Assembly: GCF_020176795.1 (NCBI RefSeq)
Contig: NZ_JAIUKE010000089.1
Coordinates: forward strand, 1 to 34,805
Reading direction: 5' to 3'
Length of the DNA: 34,805 bases
DNA from: Streptomyces sp. 8L
GTDB taxonomy: Bacteria > Actinomycetota > Actinomycetes > Streptomycetales > Streptomycetaceae
Each line of letters starts with the position of its first letter. Position 1 is the first letter of the stretch. Of this stretch, positions 23,416 through 31,604 are shown piece after piece. A program made the translations under genes and the position numbers. The notes below the pieces were generated by a model, which was not told where the DNA came from, did not search any database, and was given only the letters and a program-made list of their open reading frames with translations.

Positions 23416-24516
23416 GTGAAGTCAGAACCCTGCCCGCGCTGTTTCGCCCCCGCGGGCGAGGACGGCAGCCCGGACTGCGCCTGCGCCGCCACCGTGGAGG
23501 CGCGCCGTGCCGCTGCCGCCGTGGACGAGGCCGCCGGCACCCGGCACGAGGTGGAGGACGCGCGGGACGCGGTCAGTGAGGCCGGTGCGGACAGCCAAGG
23601 ACGGGCGGCCGGCGCCGTGCCGCTGGCCGCCGGTGCCACTGCCGAGACTCCGGGTGAGGTTGAGACTGAGGCTCAGGTTGGGGCTGAGGGTGAGGCTGCG
23701 GCCGACGCCGAAGCTGAGGCTGAAGCTCAGGGAGCGGCCGAGGCCGGGGCACCCGGCCCCGATCCTGCCCTCGCTGACGGTCCTGATCCCGTCCCCGGTG
23801 ACGGAGGCACGGCACCGCTCGCGGGTTCGGTGATCGATGCGGGCGGCGTATCGGGGCCCGCCGCCGAGCCGGGCGCTCCCGGCCGGCGCAAGAGGAGAAA
23901 TCTGCTCATCGCGGTCGCGGCGGGCGTGGTCGTCGCGGCGGTGGCGGTCGCGGCGGGGACCGGAGTGTTCGGCGGCGACGCGTCGGACGCCTCGGGCGAC
24001 ACCGCGCAGGCGACGAACGGGGCCGCGCTGCCCGGCGGACAGCGCGGGCCGGGGACCTCAGGCACCGCCACGAGCGCCGAGGCGTCGCAGACGGCGGCGA
24101 GCCCGTCCGCGCGTTCGTCCGCCGAGGAGCCGGCCGAGCGGGACGGCGGCGCGAGCGCTGCTTCAGCGTCCGCGCCGGGCAGCGCCGCGCGGCAGGACGC
24201 GGCCGCGAGTTCCTCGCCCTCGGCGGCCACGCAGGGCCCGACGGCGGGGACGGAGTCACCGAGCGGAACGGCGAACACGCCCTCGGGCCCGCCGGTGCTC
24301 CAGGAGGGCGACAGCGGTCCGCAGGTGGTGGAGTTGCAGAAGCGGCTGAGCCAGTTGCTGCTGGGTTATCTCGGCGCGCCGGACGGGCAGTACGACGCGG
24401 GCGTGAAGGACGCTGTCGCGCGCTACCAGGACGCCCACAGCATCACGGCCGACCCGTCCGGTGTATACGGGGCCGCGACCCGCAAGGACCTGGAGTCCCG
24501 GACGCATACGCCCTGA
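23416..24516 (+). CDS. Membrane-anchored peptidoglycan-binding domain protein
   Basis: The 366-residue protein has a zinc-ribbon-like start (Cys6, Cys9, Cys21, Cys23 in CPRC and CAC) and a long Ala/Glu/Gly-rich cytoplasmic region. One membrane helix (about 162-182, NLLIAVAAGVVVAAVAVAAG) follows RRKRR, then a Ser/Ala/Thr-rich external spacer, and a C-terminal PG-binding-1 domain (about 295-362: EGDSGPQVVELQKRL, LGAPDGQYDAGVKDAVARYQ, SGVYGAATRKDLE). The basic stretch before the helix places the N-terminus inside and the binding domain outside, against the cell wall. GTG 23416 has AAGGGA six bases upstream. Codons for residues about 74-125 use many T-ending triplets, unlike the rest of the gene. 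It may link a cytoplasmic metal-binding head to the wall (inference). Confidence 0.8.
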   Translation: MKSEPCPRCFAPAGEDGSPDCACAATVEARRAAAAVDEAAGTRHEVEDARDAVSEAGADSQGRAAGAVPLAAGATAETPGEVETEAQVGAEGEAAADAEAEAEAQGAAEAGAPGPDPALADGPDPVPGDGGTAPLAGSVIDAGGVSGPAAEPGAPGRRKRRNLLIAVAAGVVVAAVAVAAGTGVFGGDASDASGDTAQATNGAALPGGQRGPGTSGTATSAEASQTAASPSARSSAEEPAERDGGASAASASAPGSAARQDAAASSSPSAATQGPTAGTESPSGTANTPSGPPVLQEGDSGPQVVELQKRLSQLLLGYLGAPDGQYDAGVKDAVARYQDAHSITADPSGVYGAATRKDLESRTHTP

Positions 24517-24537
24517 CACGGGAGCATCCGGACGAAC

Positions 24538-24568
24538 GGGCCCGGGCAGCCCAGTCAGTCCCCGGGCC
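24538..24568. terminator. Hairpin between convergent genes
   Basis: GGCCCGGG (24539-24546) pairs with CCCGGGCC (24561-24568) around a 14-base loop. It lies in the 80-base gap between the peptidoglycan-binding gene and the convergent ArsR-type gene, so it could serve both. Confidence 0.6.
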
Positions 24569-24596
24569 TGTTCAGTCCCCCGGACCAAGCGTGACG

Positions 24597-25568
24597 TCAG
24601 TCCCCGGACTGCGCGTCGACCAGCCCGTCGCCCGCCGCCGTGCGGTGGTAGAGGACGGATCTGCCGGCCCGACTGCGCCGCACCAGGGGGGCGTCCAGCA
24701 GGACCCTGAGGTGGCGGCCCACCGAACCGAGTCCCTGACCCGTGAGCGCGACGAGCTGGGTGGTGCTCTTGGGGCCGTCGAGCAGTACGAGGACGGCCGC
24801 GCGCGACGGCCCGAGGAGTCTCCCGAGCGCGCCCGGCGCGGTCGGGCGCGGGGGCTGCGCGAGGGGGCCCGTGCAGGGGTGGATCAGGGCGAACCGGTCC
24901 GCCGCCCAGGAGACCCACCCTCTGCGCGGCGTGACGGGCACGAACAGCAGCGCGCCGGTCGCCGTGCGCGGCGGGTAGTCGCGGGTGTTGATCTGGAGCC
25001 GCCCCTCCCCCAGCCACCGGGTGCCGGGCCGCAGGTCGTCCAGCACGGCGCACCAGCCGCCGGTGCCGAGCCGTCCCACCCTCGCGACGACGTCGGCCTC
25101 GAGGGCGCGCCGCCGCACCGGCCAGTACGGCTCGACGGTGTGGGTCCACACCCACTCCAGCAGGCCGGCCAGGCGCGGGGCCGGGTCGGGTACGCGCAGG
25201 CGCGGGGGCAGCGGCCCGCCGTGGCAGCGGGCGAGGTCCGCGTGGGCGCGCGGCTCGGACGTCGCGCGTACCGGGGCGAGTTCGTCGTGGAAGGTGCGCG
25301 GCCCGTCGGGCCCCGGGTCGGGTACGGGGGTGAGGAACCCCGCGTTCCAGGAGCCGCCGAGCGCGATCCGGCCGAGGGCGGCCGTCACCGGGTCCCCCGC
25401 CAGAAGCTCGCGGTAGGCCGGCAGGTGGGTGTCGAGCCAGCGGCGCTCGCCGGGGTGGGCGGCGGTGGCCGCCTGGAGGGTCTGGAGGCAGGCGACCGTC
25501 TCGGCGAGCGGTGAGAGCACGAAGCGGCTGCCCGCCAGGGTGTCGGTGTCGACCAGCCACAGGCCCAT
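24597..25568 (-). CDS. ArsR-type winged-helix transcriptional regulator
   Basis: The 323-residue protein has a large N-terminal domain of the type found in actinobacterial ArsR-like regulators (DUF5937-like; RFVLSPLAETVACLQTL and WLDTHLPAYRELLAGDP). A C-terminal winged helix follows at about 250-320 (LGPSRAAVLVLLDGPKSTTQLV, SVGRHLRVLLDAPLVRRSRAG, SVLYHRT). ATG 25568 has GGGAGG nine bases upstream. It is divergent from an MFS transporter gene 61 bases away, and an inverted repeat at 25571-25590 overlaps its own ribosome site, so it probably represses itself and the transporter. The ligand is unknown; no cysteine metal site was recognised. Confidence 0.8.
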   Translation of the reverse strand: MGLWLVDTDTLAGSRFVLSPLAETVACLQTLQAATAAHPGERRWLDTHLPAYRELLAGDPVTAALGRIALGGSWNAGFLTPVPDPGPDGPRTFHDELAPVRATSEPRAHADLARCHGGPLPPRLRVPDPAPRLAGLLEWVWTHTVEPYWPVRRRALEADVVARVGRLGTGGWCAVLDDLRPGTRWLGEGRLQINTRDYPPRTATGALLFVPVTPRRGWVSWAADRFALIHPCTGPLAQPPRPTAPGALGRLLGPSRAAVLVLLDGPKSTTQLVALTGQGLGSVGRHLRVLLDAPLVRRSRAGRSVLYHRTAAGDGLVDAQSGD

Positions 25569-25570
25569 AC

Positions 25571-25590
25571 GTTTCGCCTCCCTGCGAAAC
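25571..25590. promoter_or_regulatory. Operator-like inverted repeat between regulator and transporter
   Basis: GTTTCGC (25571-25577) and GCGAAAC (25584-25590) are perfect seven-base arms around CTCCCT. The repeat lies two bases from the regulator start codon and covers its ribosome site. A second repeat, ACGGGCG (25595-25601) with CGCCCGT (25610-25616), lies next to it towards the transporter. Both fit binding by the divergent regulator; this is inference. Confidence 0.55.
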
Positions 25591-25629
25591 ATTAACGGGC
25601 GCCGCCGGACGCCCGTGAGACTCCCCGCC

Positions 25630-26877
25630 ATGCGTACGTACAGCGATCTCTTCCGCGTGCCCGAGTTCACCGCCCTCTTCGCCTCGTCCGGCGCGCAGGT
25701 CGCCGGTCAGACCGTGAGCGGACTGGCCCTGGGCACCCTGGTCTTCGGCGCTACGGGGTCGCCGCTGCTGTCGTCGCTGGCGATGTTCGGCACGTCGTTC
25801 GCGCAGGTGGTGGGCGCGCTGGCGCTGCTCTCCGCGGCGGACCGGCTGCCCGCGCGTGCGGCGTTGGCCTGCACGTCGGCGGTGTTCGGCGTCGGGACGG
25901 CGGTGCTCGCGCTCCCGGGCCTGCCGCTGTGGGCACTGTTCGCGGTGCTCGCGGTGCTGGGGCTCGCGTCGTCGCTGAGCGGTGGGGTGCGGTACGGGCT
26001 GCTGGGCGAGGTGCTGCCGGACGAGGGGTATGTGCTCGGGCGATCGGTGCTGAACATGGCGGCGGGCACGACGCAGATCGCGGGCTACGCGGCGGGCGGC
26101 GTGCTGGTCGCCCTCGTATCGCCCCGCGGGACGCTCCTGGTGGCGGCCGGGCTCTATCTGGTGGCGGCGGGTACGGCCCGGTGGGGGCTCTCCGCGAGGC
26201 CCGCGAGGGCGGCGGGCCGGCCCTCGGTGGGTGCGACCTGGCGCACGGACGTGCTGCTGTGGTCGTCGGCCCACCGCCGTCACGTGTATCTGGCGCTGTG
26301 GGTGCCCAACGGCCTGATCGTCGGGTGCGAGGCGCTGTTCGTGCCGTACGCGGCGCACCGCGCGGGAGTGCTGTTCGCGACGGCGGCGCTCGGGATGCTG
26401 GCGGGCGACACACTGGCGGGCCGTTTCGTACCGGCACGGTGGCGGGCGCGGCTCGGCGCGCCTCTGCGGCTGCTGCTCGCGGTGCCCTATCTGGTGTTCG
26501 CCGCGCGTCCGCCCCTCGCGGTGGGCGCGGCGGCGGTGCTGCTCGCGTCGGTGGGGTACGCCGCGAGCCTGCTGCTCCAGGAGCAGTTGGTGGCGCTCAC
26601 ACCGGCCGGGTCGCGGGGGCACGCCCTCGGGCTGCACAGCTCGGGCATGCTGACGGCCCAGGGGATCGGCGCGGCGCTCGCGGGCGCGGTGGCCGAGCGT
26701 GCGTCGGCGCCCACGGCGATGGCGGTGATGGCCGCGCTGTCGGTGGGGGTGACGCTGGCCCTGGCCCCGGGGCTCGGCAGGGCCCGCCGGGCGGCGGAGT
26801 CGCCGGAGCACCGGCCAGCGACCGACGAGGTCGAGGGCGCGGCGCGGGGGCCGGACCCCGCCGCCCCCACCGGGTGA
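25630..26877 (+). CDS. MFS transporter (efflux-type)
   Basis: The 415-residue membrane protein opens with LFRVPEFTALFASSGAQVAG, a start typical of MFS exporters in actinomycetes, and has about twelve hydrophobic segments, for example LALGTLVFGATGSPLLSSLAMFG split over the first two helices, and LPLWALFAVLAVLGLASSL. The loop SAADRLPAR follows the second helix, where the MFS motif A normally lies. The tail after residue 385 is polar and Glu/Arg/Ala-rich. It is divergent from and probably controlled by the ArsR-type gene. The substrate is unknown; small hydrophobic compounds are usual. Confidence 0.8.
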   Translation: MRTYSDLFRVPEFTALFASSGAQVAGQTVSGLALGTLVFGATGSPLLSSLAMFGTSFAQVVGALALLSAADRLPARAALACTSAVFGVGTAVLALPGLPLWALFAVLAVLGLASSLSGGVRYGLLGEVLPDEGYVLGRSVLNMAAGTTQIAGYAAGGVLVALVSPRGTLLVAAGLYLVAAGTARWGLSARPARAAGRPSVGATWRTDVLLWSSAHRRHVYLALWVPNGLIVGCEALFVPYAAHRAGVLFATAALGMLAGDTLAGRFVPARWRARLGAPLRLLLAVPYLVFAARPPLAVGAAAVLLASVGYAASLLLQEQLVALTPAGSRGHALGLHSSGMLTAQGIGAALAGAVAERASAPTAMAVMAALSVGVTLALAPGLGRARRAAESPEHRPATDEVEGAARGPDPAAPTG

Positions 26878-26911
26878 CGGCGGCGGGCGCGGTAGGGGCA
26901 CGGCCCCACAC

Positions 26912-26995
26912 GTTCAGGCGCGGACATTCGGGCACGGGCGTTCGAGCATGGGCGTTCCGCCAGGGATGTTCGGGCAGGCGCGTCCGGTCAGGGGC
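26912..26995. repeat. 14-bp degenerate tandem repeat, six units
   Basis: Six consecutive 14-base units run without gaps: GTTCAGGCGCGGAC, ATTCGGGCACGGGC, GTTCGAGCATGGGC, GTTCCGCCAGGGAT, GTTCGGGCAGGCGC and GTCCGGTCAGGGGC. The consensus is near GTTCGGGCAGGGGC. They lie between the convergent MFS and phoD genes and directly before the phoD terminator. Confidence 0.85.
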
Positions 26996-27000
26996 TCCCT

Positions 27001-27031
27001 CGCCCGGGCATGCTCAGCAGGTGCCCGGGCG
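27001..27031 (-). terminator. Hairpin terminator of the phoD gene
   Basis: CGCCCGGGC (27001-27009) pairs with GCCCGGGCG (27023-27031) around a 13-base loop, two bases beyond the phoD stop codon. Confidence 0.7.
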
Positions 27032-27033
27032 GG

Positions 27034-28581
27034 TCAGACGGTGTGCACCCCGGGGTGTCCCTCGTCCACGCGCAGGCGGGAGATCGCGGTGGCCGCCGAC
27101 GTGGGCTTGAGGACGGTGCCGACGACGCGGACCTGGGCGTCGATTCCCTGGTTGTCGATGTCGAACAGGTGGTAGCCGCGGTGGCAGTCGATGAACTTCC
27201 AGTGCGGGTTGTCCGGGCGGAGCGGGTCCCACTGGGCGTCGAACGCCTTGACGTCCTGGTCCCCGTTGGAGCTGATCGAGGTTCCGACGAACTCGGCGCC
27301 GACGACGGCGGACTTGGGGTCCGAGAAGTCCTTCTTCAGATCGCTGATCATCGTCAGGTGGCGGTCTCCGCTGAGGACGACGGGGTTGCGGATGTTCTGG
27401 AAGCGCGCCAGCAGGTCGTTCCGCTCGACCTGGTAGCCGTCCCAGGCGTCGTAGAACCAGTTCTTGCCCGGGCCCGCGACATTGTCGGTCTCGGCCATCA
27501 TGATCTGTGAGGCGACGATGTTCCAGCGCGCGTCCGACCGCTCCAGCCCGTTCAGCAGCCAGGACTTCTGGGTGGCACCGAGCATTGTCAGCTTCGGGTC
27601 CTCGGCGGCGGCGTCGGAGGTGACCTGGTTGCTGCGGAACTGCCGGGTGTCGAGGACGTTGAGGCGGATCAGGCTGCCGAAGTCGAAGCGCCGGTACATC
27701 TGGATGTGCGGGCCGCTCGGGACGGCGGTGGCGCGGACCGGCATGTGCTCGTAGTACGCCTGGTAGGCGGCGGTCAGCCGCTTGACGAAGGCGTCGTGCG
27801 ACTGCTTGTCCGGGTCCTGGGGCACCTCGCCCGCGAAGTCGTTGTCGACCTCGTGGTCGTCGAAGGTGACGATCCAGGGGGTGGTCGCGTGGATCGCGTT
27901 GAGGTCGGGGTCGGTGCGGTACTGGGCGTACCGGTTGCGGTACTGGTCGAGGGTGACGGGCTCCCCGGCCCCCTCGTGGACGCGGACCGACGACGTGGTC
28001 GGCGCCGACTCGTAGATGTAGTCACCGACGAAGAGCACGAAGTCGGGCTCCTGTTCGCGCATGTCGGCGTACGAGTTGAAGTAGCCCTGCTGCCAGTTCT
28101 GGCAGGAGGCGAGGGCGACGCGCAGCTTGGACGGGAAGAGGTCCATGGTGCGCGTCCTGCCGACGGTCGACTGGTGGCCGCCGCTGCGGAAGCGGTACCA
28201 GTACTCCCGTCCCGGGAGCAGGCCCCGCACGTCGACGTGGACGCTGTGGCCGAACGCGGCCCGGGCCTGGGTGGTGCCCTGCTGGACGATCCGGCGGAAC
28301 TTCTGGTCCTCGGCGACCTGCCAGGTCACCTCGACGTCCGTGTCCGGCATGCCGCCGCCGTGCAGCGGGTCCGTGGCGAGGCGGGTCCAGATGACGACGG
28401 CCGTGGTGAGGGGGTCGCCCGACGCGATGCCCAGCGTGAAGGGGTCGGCCGCCGCCCGGCGTCTGGCGGTTCTCAGGGGTGCGGCGAAGGCGCCTGGAGC
28501 AGCCGTCAACTGTCCTGCTGCGAGGGCTCCGGACGCGGCTGCACCGGCGGCGAACAGCCGGCGGCGGGAGATTTCTGGCAT
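27034..28581 (-). CDS. phoD: Tat-exported alkaline phosphatase PhoD
   Basis: PhoD hydrolyses phosphate mono- and diesters outside the cell with a Ca/Fe centre. The 515-residue protein starts with a twin-arginine signal (SRRRLFAAG, then a mild hydrophobic stretch to AFAAP). It then has the N-terminal PhoD domain FTLGIASGDPLTTAVVIWTRL and the metallophosphatase motifs ASCQNWQQGYF, FVLFVGDYIYE, TFDDHEVDNDF and VVLSGDRH. ATG 28581 has AGAAGGGA about seven bases upstream; the frame extends to 28674 but without signal-like sequence. Control by PhoP would be expected from known phoD genes, but I see no convincing PHO box here. A terminator follows at 27001-27031. Confidence 0.92.
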   Translation of the reverse strand: MPEISRRRLFAAGAAASGALAAGQLTAAPGAFAAPLRTARRRAAADPFTLGIASGDPLTTAVVIWTRLATDPLHGGGMPDTDVEVTWQVAEDQKFRRIVQQGTTQARAAFGHSVHVDVRGLLPGREYWYRFRSGGHQSTVGRTRTMDLFPSKLRVALASCQNWQQGYFNSYADMREQEPDFVLFVGDYIYESAPTTSSVRVHEGAGEPVTLDQYRNRYAQYRTDPDLNAIHATTPWIVTFDDHEVDNDFAGEVPQDPDKQSHDAFVKRLTAAYQAYYEHMPVRATAVPSGPHIQMYRRFDFGSLIRLNVLDTRQFRSNQVTSDAAAEDPKLTMLGATQKSWLLNGLERSDARWNIVASQIMMAETDNVAGPGKNWFYDAWDGYQVERNDLLARFQNIRNPVVLSGDRHLTMISDLKKDFSDPKSAVVGAEFVGTSISSNGDQDVKAFDAQWDPLRPDNPHWKFIDCHRGYHLFDIDNQGIDAQVRVVGTVLKPTSAATAISRLRVDEGHPGVHTV

Positions 28582-29113
28582 GGCGTGGTCCCTTCTGGTG
28601 GCGGCAAGGCCGCACGCAAGATGACAGGCGGACAGGCGTGGGAACCCGACATTCAGTGGGCAGGGCCATGACATCGAGATGTCGGGCGGCCCCGCATCGG
28701 GTCATATCCGGCGGAGGCGTCCACCACACGCGGTGAGCATGGGCGCTTCGCCCGCGTACGTCCGGATGACACGTCGTCAGAAGACATGTCCTGTGCCTAC
28801 CATGCGCCGGGCCGCCGATTGCGGAACGCAGCGCGAGAGGCCGAGAACATACCTCGCGGAGCGCCCGGTCCCGGCACGTCGCACGTCAAAGCGGCGGCAC
28901 GCGGCGCCCGCACCGTCGGACGGCGCGTTTTCAGCCTCCGGCCGGACCGTTCAACCGCGCCGGACCGTTCAACCGCGGCGGAAGACGGCCCGGCCCCGTG
29001 CCGGAACCGCTCGACGGCGGTCGGAACCGTTCAGCCGGCCCTACGTCCCTGCCTCGCCGAGCCGGTACGGTGGACGCTCAGCGCGCGCCCGGCCACTCGG
29101 CGCGGCCCACGGC
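28582..29113. other. 532-base intergenic region upstream of phoD
   Basis: No gene could be supported here. It holds the phoD promoter (not resolved), a 14-base inverted repeat GACATC-GA-GATGTC at 28670-28683, the sequence GACATGTCCTGT at 28783-28794 (also found upstream of the acid phosphatase), and the tandem repeat at 28942-28977 with two degenerate copies to 29040. Confidence 0.5.
28942..28977. repeat. Perfect 18-bp tandem duplication
   Basis: CCGGACCGTTCAACCGCG occurs twice head-to-tail (28942-28959 and 28960-28977). Two looser relatives follow at about 29001-29019 and 29021-29039 (CGGAACCGCTCGACGG and CGGAACCGTTCAGCCGG), 20 bases apart. Confidence 0.85.
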
Positions 29114-30463
29114 TCAGGCCCCCTCGACGCGGTCCGCGTGGTCCGCGTGGTCGATGGGCTCCGCGTCCTCGGACTGCCGGGCCGGCTCCGGCTCCGGCGA
29201 CGGCCCGGCGGGCGGCAGCGATACGGCGGCGACCGTGCTGCGCCGGTTGCGGGTACCGGTCGTGGCGAACTCGGAGTAGCGCGGCACCCAGCGCATCAGC
29301 GCGCCCGCCGCGACGATGCCCATGGCTCCCATGGCGACGATTCCGGCGGCGAGGCTGCCCAGGGACGCCGCGGCGGAGACGACGAGGGGACCGCCCGCGC
29401 TTCCCGAGTCCGCGCACAGCCGCCATACGCCGAGGAACTGCGTCCGGGTGCCGGGCGGTGCCACGTCGGCGCCGAGCGTCATCAGGATGCCGCTCCCGAT
29501 GCCGTTGCCGAACCCCATCAGCATCGCGACGACGGTCAGCGACACCAGCCCGTGGGTGAGCGGCAGGGCCGCCTGGGTCAGACCGAGTACGAGCATCGAG
29601 GGGATGGCGATCCACAGCCGTCCGAGCCGGTCCATGACCTGGCCGGAGGGGTAGAAGGTGAGCATGTCGATCAGGCCGGCGATGCCGAAGACGACGCTCG
29701 TGGTGGACGCGTTCTGCCCGAGGTGCTCCGCCCACAGCGGCAGCACGGTCTGCCGGGTCGCGCGGACCGAGCCGACGAGCAGCACCGCCATGCCGAGCGT
29801 GAGGAAGACCCGCCGGTGGTCGCGGATCACGGCCCGGACCGGGACGGGGTTCCTGTCCCCAGTCGCGTGGGACGACGTGGGGTCGGAGACGTCCGGCACG
29901 AACAGCAGGACGCACGCGGTCACCGCGGTGAACCCGAGCGCCAGCCAGTAGATGTCGTGCACCGGACGGTCGCGCAGCAGGGCGGCACCGATGAACGGCC
30001 CGACGAAGGCGCCCACTCGCGACATGCCGCCGAGCGTCGACAGCGCCCTGGCCCGCAGGCCGATGGGGATGACCTCGGTCAGATAGGCCTGCCGGGCCAG
30101 TACGAACACGGCGTTGGTCGCGCCCGTCGCGGTGACGGCGGCGCCCAGCTCCCACACCGTACGGGCGAACGCGCAGCCGCACAGGGTGAGCGCCGCGACG
30201 CCTGCCGCCACCAGCATCGCCTTGCGGTCGCCCAGCCGGGCGGCGAGTGCTCCCGCCGGTACGTCGCCGAGGATCTGCCCGACGCCCAGCAGCGCCAGAA
30301 CGAGCCCCGCCGCACCCACGGACGCGCCGAGCGCCCGCCCGCTCAGCGCGAGGACCGGCGCCAGCGCCCCCAAGCCCGTCTCGAAGGTGAGCGCCGGCAG
30401 GAAGACGGCGGGTACCAGGCTGAGCAGGGTCACGGGGCGGGAGGACACCGGGCGCGGCCTCAT
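29114..30463 (-). CDS. MFS transporter
   Basis: The 449-residue protein has twelve predicted hydrophobic segments and MFS motif A between helices 2 and 3 (GDVPAGALAARLGDRKA), with a second copy-like loop YPSGQVMDRLGRLW between helices 8 and 9. Motifs such as GLGALAPVLALSG near the start suggest a drug or sugar exporter. The C-terminal tail is Pro/Glu-rich and ends DHADHADRVEGA, encoded by a short GGTCCGCGT repeat. The start ATG 30463 is preceded by a 204-base gap after the DUF5753 regulator on the same strand. Substrate unknown. Confidence 0.8.
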   Translation of the reverse strand: MRPRPVSSRPVTLLSLVPAVFLPALTFETGLGALAPVLALSGRALGASVGAAGLVLALLGVGQILGDVPAGALAARLGDRKAMLVAAGVAALTLCGCAFARTVWELGAAVTATGATNAVFVLARQAYLTEVIPIGLRARALSTLGGMSRVGAFVGPFIGAALLRDRPVHDIYWLALGFTAVTACVLLFVPDVSDPTSSHATGDRNPVPVRAVIRDHRRVFLTLGMAVLLVGSVRATRQTVLPLWAEHLGQNASTTSVVFGIAGLIDMLTFYPSGQVMDRLGRLWIAIPSMLVLGLTQAALPLTHGLVSLTVVAMLMGFGNGIGSGILMTLGADVAPPGTRTQFLGVWRLCADSGSAGGPLVVSAAASLGSLAAGIVAMGAMGIVAAGALMRWVPRYSEFATTGTRNRRSTVAAVSLPPAGPSPEPEPARQSEDAEPIDHADHADRVEGA

Positions 30464-30667
30464 TTCGGGGTGCGGAGCGAGCGGAACCCCACCAGCTAAC
30501 CAGACCTGCCGTTCCGTTTGCCGACCGTCCCGGTGGTTGGACGTTCAGACCTTTCCGGAGGGCCGCCGGCAGCGCCGAGGTCTTGGAATCGTTCACCGAC
30601 CGCGCGCACGCCCGGGAACCCGACGTGCACGCGGCCTCCGTCCCCGAGCGGGCGGGGTCTTCGTCCC

Positions 30668-31546
30668 TCACCGGCAGGCGGCGCGCGTCCTCCGCAGCTC
30701 GTCGCGGGTCTTGCGGACCGACAGGGCGCGTGCCGAGAGGTTGTCGAGCACCTCCAGGTAGGCGGCGCTGTCGGGGCGCCGGTCGAGGTAGACGGCGCCG
30801 GTGAGGTTCTCGGTGTAGACGATGTCGGGCAGCTCGACCACGTCGAAGCGGAAGAGGTGGAAGGGCCCGAAGGCACCGAGGTGCGGTCCGATCGCGAAAG
30901 GCAGCAGCTGGATCGTCACGTTGGGCAGTGTGGTCGCCTCGATGAGGCGGTCGAGCTGGCCCGCCATCACGCCGGGGCCGCCGACCGGGCGGCTCAGCAC
31001 GGCCTCCTCCAGGAGAATCCAGAGCATCGGGGCATCGGCCTTGGTCAGCAGCTGCTGGCGCTTGACGCGCAGCGCCACCCGCCGGTCCAGCGCCTCCGGG
31101 TTCCTGGGCGCGCCCGCGCCGAGGACGGCCCGTGCGTACTCCTCGGTCTGCAACAGACCGGGCACGTAGTGGGGTTCGTACGTCCTGATCAGGCTCGCCC
31201 GGTCCTCCAGGCTGACGTACGCGCCGAACCAGCCGGGTACCGCGTCCCGGTAGCGGTGCCACCAGCCGGGCTCGTTGGCCGCCTTGACGAGTTCGATGAA
31301 CTGGTCCGTCTCCGCCGCGTCGACCCCGTAGAGCTGCAACAGCAGCCGTACGTAGGGGAGTTTGAAGCTGACCTCGGAGTTCTCCATCCTGCGGACGGTC
31401 AACGGCGTCACGTCAAGTACGTCCGCCGCGCTCTCCCGGCTCACCCCGGCGCGCTCGCGGAGCGCGAGCAGGCGCTTGCCGATCACCATGCGCAGGACCG
31501 TCGGCGCGCTGCCGCTGCCGGTTCCACCCGGCCGGGCCTCACTCAT
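30668..31546 (-). CDS. Helix-turn-helix (XRE) regulator with DUF5753
   Basis: The 292-residue protein has an N-terminal XRE-type helix-turn-helix (about 15-75: LLALRERAGVSRESAADVL, TPLTVRRMENSEVSFKL) and a DUF5753 domain (about 95-285: RTYEPHYVPGLLQTEEYARAVL, NVTIQLLPFAIGPH, ENLTGAVYLD). Such regulators are numerous in Streptomyces and usually pair with a small DUF397 gene downstream, which is not recognisable here. ATG 31546 is preferred because GGGGG lies 10 bases upstream; ATG 31567 is in frame. It lies 58 bases behind the deformylase gene and may be co-transcribed. The target genes are unknown. Confidence 0.87.
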   Translation of the reverse strand: MSEARPGGTGSGSAPTVLRMVIGKRLLALRERAGVSRESAADVLDVTPLTVRRMENSEVSFKLPYVRLLLQLYGVDAAETDQFIELVKAANEPGWWHRYRDAVPGWFGAYVSLEDRASLIRTYEPHYVPGLLQTEEYARAVLGAGAPRNPEALDRRVALRVKRQQLLTKADAPMLWILLEEAVLSRPVGGPGVMAGQLDRLIEATTLPNVTIQLLPFAIGPHLGAFGPFHLFRFDVVELPDIVYTENLTGAVYLDRRPDSAAYLEVLDNLSARALSVRKTRDELRRTRAACR

Positions 31547-31604
31547 CGCGCGGACACCCCCTGACATCCTCTCGTCCGGCCGATTCTGGCAGTTGCTTCG
31601 GTGT

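Noticed and set aside
28700..28775. TGTCATCCGGA and GCTCACCGCGT on the minus strand upstream of phoD, 33 bases apart, look like PHO-box units.
   Set aside because: Each unit has mismatches at key positions of GTTCAYC and the units between are unlike the consensus, so the match is not convincing.
28925..28935. TTTTCA half-site resembling half of a Zur-like box.
   Set aside because: There is no matching second half, so it does not form a dyad.
30464..30667. A reading frame starting GTG over the stop of the DUF5753 regulator, with SVNDSKTSALPAALRKG, at the usual place of a DUF397 gene.
   Set aside because: The similarity to DUF397 is slight, and the frame runs on into the MFS gene without its own stop. 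At most a decayed remnant.
29031..31262. A very long open frame on the minus strand across the MFS and regulator genes.
   Set aside because: It is out of frame with two well-supported genes, and its Arg/Gly/Pro-rich translation is typical of shadow frames in GC-rich DNA.
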